A DNA stretch of 64,000 nucleotides from assembly GCA_051294375.1 (NCBI GenBank), contig CM119270.1, positions 19,378,380 through 19,442,379 of the forward strand, read 5' to 3'. Positions 57,431-64,000 of the stretch are shown piece after piece. This DNA comes from Paraspadella gotoi (taxonomy: Eukaryota; Chaetognatha). The notes under the pieces were generated by a model that did no database searches, was not told the origin of the DNA, and saw only the letters and a list, made by a program, of their open reading frames with translations. Within the stretch, counting starts at the first letter, position 1. The number at the start of each line of letters is the position of its first letter. Both the position numbers and the translations under genes were made by a program.

Positions 57431-58455
57431 ATTCTCTCTCTCTTTCTCTAATCCCCTTTCTTTTGTCGAATCGCCGAGGGGTTTTCCAGTGGACGTCCGA
57501 CTGCCAAAGGCCAACGATCCCGGTTAATCCTCTTGGATATCTCTCTCTCTCTTTCTCTCTTTCTCTCTCTACTCCGCTGTTCCATTCTCCTCCCAGGCTC
57601 TCCCTCTACAGTTCTGTCTTTTTTCCAATAGCAGTTCTTCCTCTGTCGCGATTTCCTTCACAGTTCAACACTTATGAAATTGGTACAACCAATATAAAAA
57701 TTATCCATTCATTTAATATCTAAGCTATCTTGCCCCTGACTTTGGACAAGCTTTGGTGGTTTAAGGCTTCTATCACTAATACAAGATAATGACATAGCAG
57801 GTCCCTGCAAGACTCTCTCACAGTCTCTTTTATTCACTCCCAGAGTACTTGGCTATCATTATATTTTTTTCTAATATGTATTTTAACCATTTTCTTAAAA
57901 GTTAATTATTATTATTTTATAATCGTTTAGTTTTAAGTTTTTCTCTAACTCATATATAACCGTTATGCATCGATCTCTTTATATTGCAATCTTCCGTTTC
58001 TCCAAACCACCCAATCCTCGTCACCACTTCCGTTAGCCTTCCACCCAAACTCAACCCTCCTATTCCACCTTCCCGCCTCCACCCTCCAGTTTTCCATCTT
58101 CCCACCCCTACCTCCCATGTTTCCTTCTTTCCCCTACCCACCCCCTCGGGAGAAGTCATTTCCATTCCTCATCGGATTCAGTCGGCGGAGTTTCATTGGC
58201 AGCGTTTTTGATTCGGGGATTTGACCTTTGCGAGACGTAAAAAACTCTCTCTCTCTCTCTCTCTGTCTCACTCTCTCTCTTACTCTCTCTTTCTCTCTCT
58301 CTTCTATGCTACAAGATGGTTATTTTTCACACTGTTTTTACAATATTCGTATTTTTTTTAAATTTTTTTATGCTTTTATCTTTCTTTTGTTTTTACTTGG
58401 AGTTGTGCAAGGAAGTTTTCGCGCAATAAAATCCTAAGAGCCTTTTCTCTTCCTC

Positions 58456-58495
<40 letters not shown>

Positions 58496-58605
58496 TTTCC
58501 GTAAACATCTGTTAATTTCTTCTCATCTCCTACCTCTATTTGCGTTTCTCAATTTCGTTTTGCAGGCGCCTCGTATTTCACCCATACTTTCCCAGACTCT
58601 CTCTC

Positions 58606-58643
<38 letters not shown>

Positions 58644-59194
58644 GAAGGATTGTTCCTTTGTTTGAGCGGAAGACTTTGCTTCTGTTTCCGCCTGACGTGA
58701 ATAAGTGATGAGGTAACGGCGGCGGCGGCGGCGGCGGCTGCACTGGCGAATCGAATCCAAAGTGTGAAGAGGCTTTCTGGCGAGAAAGTAGGTTCGACTC
58801 AAATCGTAGTTGTGGTCGCTCTGGCCTTTTATGTTGTTATCTGTGTCATGATTTAATTAATTAATTAATTAAATCAATTATATGCTACAAAATTATGGTT
58901 TCGTGATTTCTTTATTATTTTATTTTTGTTATCACGGAAGTCGATTCATTGTCTAACATTAAATAAACGCGCAATGAAACAGAAGTCATATAATTGCAGC
59001 CAAAAAATATTCTAAAAACTCGTAATGAAAAGCAGTCATGTTAAATAAAATGATAAAACAAGTTACTGTGGTAAAAATAACGTCGTAAAAATAACTTTTA
59101 ATAAAATACAATTTATTTATTAAATGAATGGATTATTCTTTCCGTTTTTTTCGTTTCAAGAAATACGTTTTAACCCAGACAAGTGTATCAGAAA

Positions 59195-59251
<57 letters not shown>

Positions 59252-59589
59252 GAATTTGATTATGGAATATATGTCCAAAGAGAAGGTCACGCCCTCGGAT
59301 CGGACGGTCGAACTTCCGCCCCCCGCCTCCTCTCTCCACGTCGATTTTTTTAAATATTATTTTCTTACTATTTTTGTTAACTTTTGAAATTTTTTTTGTA
59401 TTTATGACGAGTGTATACACTGTATAGAAACAAGAAAAATATAAGGAGAGAGAGGGAGAAAGAAAGTATTCAAAGTGTGACAGAGAGTAAGAGAACGAAA
59501 GAGAGACAGAGAGAGAGAGATATATATACAGAGAGAGTCACATCCTTAACACATCATCTCTCTTTCTGTCTCCCTCTCCCTCTCTCTCT

Positions 59590-59712
59590 CTCTCCTTCAA
59601 CGTGCAAACTCACCAATGGCGAAGATGAGATGGTGAGTCACCATCTCATCTTCGCTCGAATTCAAACCTGAGGTCGAAAAAAATTTACAAACAAAGAAAC
59701 AATTTCTATTGA

Positions 59713-59744
<32 letters not shown>

Positions 59745-59830
59745 CCTTCTCTCTCTCTCTCTCTCTTCTAACGTGCAAACTCACCATCTCATCTCCGCTC
59801 GAATTCAAACCTCGTGTCGGAGAAAATGCG
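59590..59830 (+). repeat. About 165-bp tandem duplication between (CT)n arrays
   Basis: AACGTGCAAACTCACC, TCGAATTCAAACCT and TTGACTC occur in the same order in both units. Confidence 0.7.
59619..59655. repeat. Perfect 37-bp palindrome (18-bp arms, 1-base centre)
   Basis: GCGAAGATGAGATGGTGA, a central G, then its exact reverse complement. The copy 1 counterpart (about 45268-45306) has indels that spoil it. Part of the right arm, CTCACCATCTCATC, recurs at about 59780 in a roughly 165-bp tandem unit. Confidence 0.88.
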
Positions 59831-59859
59831 AACAAAAGAAACGATTTATCTTGACTCGC

Positions 59860-59894
<35 letters not shown>

Positions 59895-60281
59895 ACTCTC
59901 TCTTCTCTCTCTCTCTTCTCTCTCTCTCTCTCTCTCTCTCTTCTACATAACATCTCTCGTTGTAGCCTCTAGGCGATTCTGGGGGAAAACTGACGTGAAG
60001 AGGGTTTGATGTCGGTGGGCGTTGACGTCCAGAGGGTTAGCTTGGCGTGGTTTGGCGTGACGCGGATGCTGACTTGTTGTCACGTTGCGGCATCAGGTTT
60101 GGCATTGGTTGGCGCGGTGTGGCGTGTCGCAGTGTTGCTTGGCGCATTTTATGTTGGTGTCAAGGCACCATGACGATCGGCCTTGGGCAGCCTTCACGCG
60201 GTGAGTGAAGGAGGAAAAATATGTGGGTGAGGCTAATAATGCAGAGGGTGAGTGTTGTAAGACTAAGAGGGTAACTATAGC

Positions 60282-60334
<53 letters not shown>

Positions 60335-60529
60335 AAGAAATGATTAGGAAGAGGACAATCTCTTTTGTTTGTGGCGATGGTGACGTCGTTTCCTATGTTA
60401 AGTTCAAAGTCAATAGCTGGCAGATTATTGTTGTTGTTGTTGTTGTCGTTGTTGTTGTCGTGTGATGTACAAGAAGAGGAAAGTCGGTGAAAAGAAAGTT
60501 GAAAAGCGATTGGAATGTAAGTAAAAAGA

Positions 60530-60775
60530 GGTCGAAAGGAGATTTAAAGGAGGTGGAAAAGAGGTGGAAAGAAGTTGAAAAGAAGTGGATAGATGGTGGA
60601 AAAAAAGAGGAACAGAGGTGGAATGGAAGTAGAAAGGAGATTTAAAGGAGGTGGAAAAGAGGTGGAAAGAAGTTGGAAAAGATGTGGATAGAAAATGAAA
60701 AAGAAGTGGATAGAAGGTGGAAAAGAGGTGGTAAAGAGGTGGAAAAGAGGTAGAAAAAGGGAAAATAAAGAGAGG
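60530..60775 (+). repeat. Purine-rich minisatellite, copy 2
   Basis: Cleaner version of 46260-46510 with a visible 97-bp higher-order period. Confidence 0.82.
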
Positions 60776-61304
60776 TAGGGATGGAGGAATTTTTTTTTCC
60801 TCTTTTTTCCTCCATTTCTCATTCCCTAATCCTCCACCATGATTTGACGTCGCAAGAACCGATCGACCAAATAGTTTTTTTTTCATCAGCCGCCGCAGCA
60901 GCCGCCGCCGCTGCCGGCTGATGCTGCCGCTGCCGCCTTCCTATGATGCTGTCGCTGACACCGCCTCCAGCTCTGCCGAGACCGAACTTTAACCCACATT
61001 ACGACGCGCCCAGGCATTTTTTTACCCAGAGCGATCTTCTTTCCCCTTCATGCTCTTAATCGTACGCTTACCCACCCTAAAAGCCGCGCCCAAAAATTCA
61101 AACCCATTTTCAAAATTCTGCCTCCCCCTTTTCCTTCGCTTACCATCGGTTCCTAACCTCCCCCCCCCGGCGATTCAACCGCCCCTCTCCCACGGCCCGC
61201 CACTTTAACCATTAAGCAGCGCCACCTTCGCTTCCTCCTAATGTTCAGCGCTCGTGGCGGCCACCGAACCATTTAACTTTCGCTCGCCGTCTCCCTATCA
61301 AAAA

Positions 61305-62227
61305 NNNNNNNNNNNNNNNNNNNNNNNNNNNNNNNNNNNNNNNNNNNNNNNNNNNNNNNNNNNNNNNNNNNNNNNNNNNNNNNNNNNNNNNNNNNNNNNN
61401 NNNNNNNNNNNNNNNNNNNNNNNNNNNNNNNNNNNNNNNNNNNNNNNNNNNNNNNNNNNNNNNNNNNNNNNNNNNNNNNNNNNNNNNNNNNNNNNNNNNN
61501 NNNNNNNNNNNNNNNNNNNNNNNNNNNNNNNNNNNNNNNNNNNNNNNNNNNNNNNNNNNNNNNNNNNNNNNNNNNNNNNNNNNNNNNNNNNNNNNNNNNN
61601 NNNNNNNNNNNNNNNNNNNNNNNNNNNNNNNNNNNNNNNNNNNNNNNNNNNNNNNNNNNNNNNNNNNNNNNNNNNNNNNNNNNNNNNNNNNNNNNNNNNN
61701 NNNNNNNNNNNNNNNNNNNNNNNNNNNNNNNNNNNNNNNNNNNNNNNNNNNNNNNNNNNNNNNNNNNNNNNNNNNNNNNNNNNNNNNNNNNNNNNNNNNN
61801 NNNNNNNNNNNNNNNNNNNNNNNNNNNNNNNNNNNNNNNNNNNNNNNNNNNNNNNNNNNNNNNNNNNNNNNNNNNNNNNNNNNNNNNNNNNNNNNNNNNN
61901 NNNNNNNNNNNNNNNNNNNNNNNNNNNNNNNNNNNNNNNNNNNNNNNNNNNNNNNNNNNNNNNNNNNNNNNNNNNNNNNNNNNNNNNNNNNNNNNNNNNN
62001 NNNNNNNNNNNNNNNNNNNNNNNNNNNNNNNNNNNNNNNNNNNNNNNNNNNNNNNNNNNNNNNNNNNNNNNNNNNNNNNNNNNNNNNNNNNNNNNNNNNN
62101 NNNNNNNNNNNNNNNNNNNNNNNNNNNNNNNNNNNNNNNNNNNNNNNNNNNNNNNNNNNNNNNNNNNNNNNNNNNNNNNNNNNNNNNNNNNNNNNNNNNN
62201 NNNNNNNNNNNNNNNNNNNNNNNNNNN
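61305..62227. other. Assembly gap (923 N) in copy 2
   Basis: Corresponds to about 1.9 kb of sequence at roughly 47.06-48.96 kb in copy 1, so the estimated size is too small by half. Confidence 0.96.
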
Positions 62228-62265
<38 letters not shown>

Positions 62266-62345
62266 GCGACGCAGTTACGTTTATTTATCGTTTTTTCTCG
62301 TCAAACCGGAAATGACGTTAGAGAGCAAGTGACGCCGACGCCAAC

Positions 62346-62351
62346 GATGAA

Positions 62352-62380
<29 letters not shown>
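62346..62380 (+). repeat. (GAT)n array in copy 2
   Basis: About eleven GAT/ATG units; shorter and broken in copy 1 (49096-49120). Confidence 0.88.
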
Positions 62381-62382
<2 letters not shown>

Positions 62383-62658
62383 ATTATGATTATAATGATG
62401 ACAATGATAACGAATGTAGATAAAATTGACAATGACATCAGTGTTGAAAATAAATATCAGTCACAACTTAAAAGCGAAACATGATGACATGACATGAACG
62501 AAAATGTCGCTTAAAAAAGGAAGAGAAAATATAAGTAACAACAACAACAACGACGACAACAACAACAACGAAACCAACATGAACGACGCCCTCTCGTCGA
62601 CTCGACGCTTCTGAGTGTGACAACCCAGATGGCGACGACGACTTGGACGACGACGACG

Positions 62659-62876
62659 NNNNNNNNNNNNNNNNNNNNNNNNNNNNNNNNNNNNNNNNNN
62701 NNNNNNNNNNNNNNNNNNNNNNNNNNNNNNNNNNNNNNNNNNNNNNNNNNNNNNNNNNNNNNNNNNNNNNNNNNNNNNNNNNNNNNNNNNNNNNNNNNNN
62801 NNNNNNNNNNNNNNNNNNNNNNNNNNNNNNNNNNNNNNNNNNNNNNNNNNNNNNNNNNNNNNNNNNNNNNNNNNNN
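62659..62876. other. Assembly gap (218 N) in copy 2
   Basis: Lies in an (ACG)n region; copy 1 has continuous sequence at about 49.40-49.61 kb. Confidence 0.96.
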
Positions 62877-63202
62877 GATTTTGCGTTTAATAGTTTATCA
62901 TTACGACGACGGCGACTGCGACGATAACGACGACGATAACGACGATAACGTCGAGGACGACGACGCAAGGAGATGGCAGTTTTACGACTTTTAAAGCTTT
63001 TTCGTTCCCGGCGACAATTTATTTATTTTTATCAATTTATTTGATTTCTTGTTTATGTTTTATTTTTTGAAGTGTTTTATTTTTAAATTTACACTTTTTC
63101 TTTACCACCCTATTACTGAATTTATATTTCACAGAGGTTTATTCATATTTCAAATTATTTAGTTTCTCTCTCTCTCAATCTCTCTCTCTCTCTCTCTCTC
63201 TC

Positions 63203-63367
63203 NNNNNNNNNNNNNNNNNNNNNNNNNNNNNNNNNNNNNNNNNNNNNNNNNNNNNNNNNNNNNNNNNNNNNNNNNNNNNNNNNNNNNNNNNNNNNNNNNN
63301 NNNNNNNNNNNNNNNNNNNNNNNNNNNNNNNNNNNNNNNNNNNNNNNNNNNNNNNNNNNNNNNNNNN
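63203..63367. other. Assembly gap (165 N) in copy 2
   Basis: Preceded by (CT)n; copy 1 has (CT)n-rich sequence at about 49.93-50.10 kb. Confidence 0.96.
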
Positions 63368-63714
63368 CCCCTTCTCCCAGCATCTCAGTTTGTTTACGTC
63401 AATTGGTTTTGTTTACATCAATCCGTTTGTTTATTTTCCTTCTTTTTTCTTCCTCTCGATCAAATTTCTCGTCGGCGAGAAATAAAAAGAAATAAGATAT
63501 TTTTTTCAATCATTTCGTTTGATATTTGTTATTCGTTCCACGAGAGGCGGGGGGGGGGAGGTGTAAGCGAACCATCAAACCGCGAGAGGAAATATATTCG
63601 AGTTATTAAAAAGAATGTCTGTTTATGTATCAAAATATTCCGTGACAATGAAAATATGAATAAAATGTTATAACAGAGGTAATGGCGCGCGAAAAGAAAG
63701 AAAGAAAAAAATTA

Positions 63715-64000
63715 ATAAAAAAAATATAAATAAAAAAATATGTCAATTTGTATTCCGCGGATGAAGTCAGAAAAATCGACATTGAGTCTGTCTTTCCTCT
63801 CACCGTTGGCGCCGCTCGTGTCGCCGTTGGCGTTGCCGTTGGCGTTGCCGTCGGCGTTGCCGTTGGCGTTGCCGCTGGCGTCGCAGTTGGCGCCGGCTAG
63901 AACTGCCATTAAAGATACTGGCGATGCCATAATTTTCGGTACCATCGAAGCGACTGGTTTCACGGAAGGACAACCACCGACTGCTTCGACATTCGACACC
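63715..64000 (-). CDS. Edge of a possible minus-strand coding region with Gly-Asn-Ala repeats
   Basis: An open frame enters from the window edge and ends at about 63715. It holds a GNAN/GNAD repeat (DNA period 12, positions 63815-63890) and then ERKDRLNVDFSDFIRGIQI before turning into AT-rich sequence that encodes IFFYLYFFY, which looks non-coding. The real exon may therefore end near 63755. Partial; family unknown. Confidence 0.32.

Larger units (their letters stand above)
50266..63498 (+). repeat. Copy 2 of the direct duplication
   Basis: Starts at the first base after the 25-N gap and stays collinear with copy 1 until about 63498, then continues into sequence absent from copy 1. Differences are mostly single-base insertions or deletions in homopolymers, with a few substitutions. 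Contains three N gaps that copy 1 fills. Confidence 0.93.

Noticed and set aside
50266-63498. Genuine segmental duplication with paralogous kinase and 194-residue genes
   Set aside because: The 25-N junction, homopolymer indels and complementary gaps fit an assembly artefact better; kept as a checkable finding.

Overview
The window is a piece of a metazoan, probably invertebrate, nuclear genome. It has spliced genes with GT/AG introns of a few hundred bases, AT-rich intergenic DNA, tRNA-derived SINE-like elements and an exceptional load of simple repeats. These are mostly (CT)n/(GA)n, plus AAGG, CTTT, AAAAG and trinucleotide arrays, often with strand-pure polypurine or polypyrimidine tracts hundreds of bases long. 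I cannot name the species. Gap sizes (runs of exactly 25 N and 10 N, plus larger ones) and homopolymer-type indels between repeated blocks point to a draft assembly gap-filled with noisy long reads.

Layout. From 1 to about 13.9 kb there is simple-sequence DNA with a few structured repeats: an inverted repeat at 945-1153, a SINE at 9.2-9.43 kb, an AATGCCAT cluster at 9.77-10.11 kb and a 16-mer repeated in a polypurine tract at 12.44-12.84 kb. One GC-rich probable coding exon lies at 13941-14951 (+). From 15 to 26 kb there are more repeats: a TCAC-enriched block, a 16-bp hairpin tandem, telomere-like hexamers at 18.34 kb and long polypyrimidine tracts. 

The main gene runs from 37039 down to 26255 on the minus strand. 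I reconstruct 14 coding exons whose splice phases agree at every junction and whose lengths sum to 5,607 nt (1,868 residues plus stop). It encodes an intact protein-kinase domain (residues about 19-320), a disordered linker of about 1,200 residues with CDK-type S-P-x-K/R sites and Ser/Pro/Asn/Ala hexapeptide repeats, and a C-terminal second kinase fold that has lost its catalytic residues (HRD to HRA, DFG to GFS). Both folds resemble the PDIK1L/STK35 (NKF4) group by motif; that assignment is inference. This tandem kinase-pseudokinase gene is the most interesting biological object here.

From 35540 to the end the window is dominated by a large direct duplication: 35540-50240 is repeated at 50266-63498 across a 25-N gap. 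The differences are mainly one-base indels, so I read it as an unmerged contig overlap or overfilled gap, not a genomic duplication. It doubles kinase exons 1 and 2 and an intronless 194-residue gene at 39963-40547 (-). The second copies are frameshifted. The last 300 bases hold the edge of another possible minus-strand coding region.
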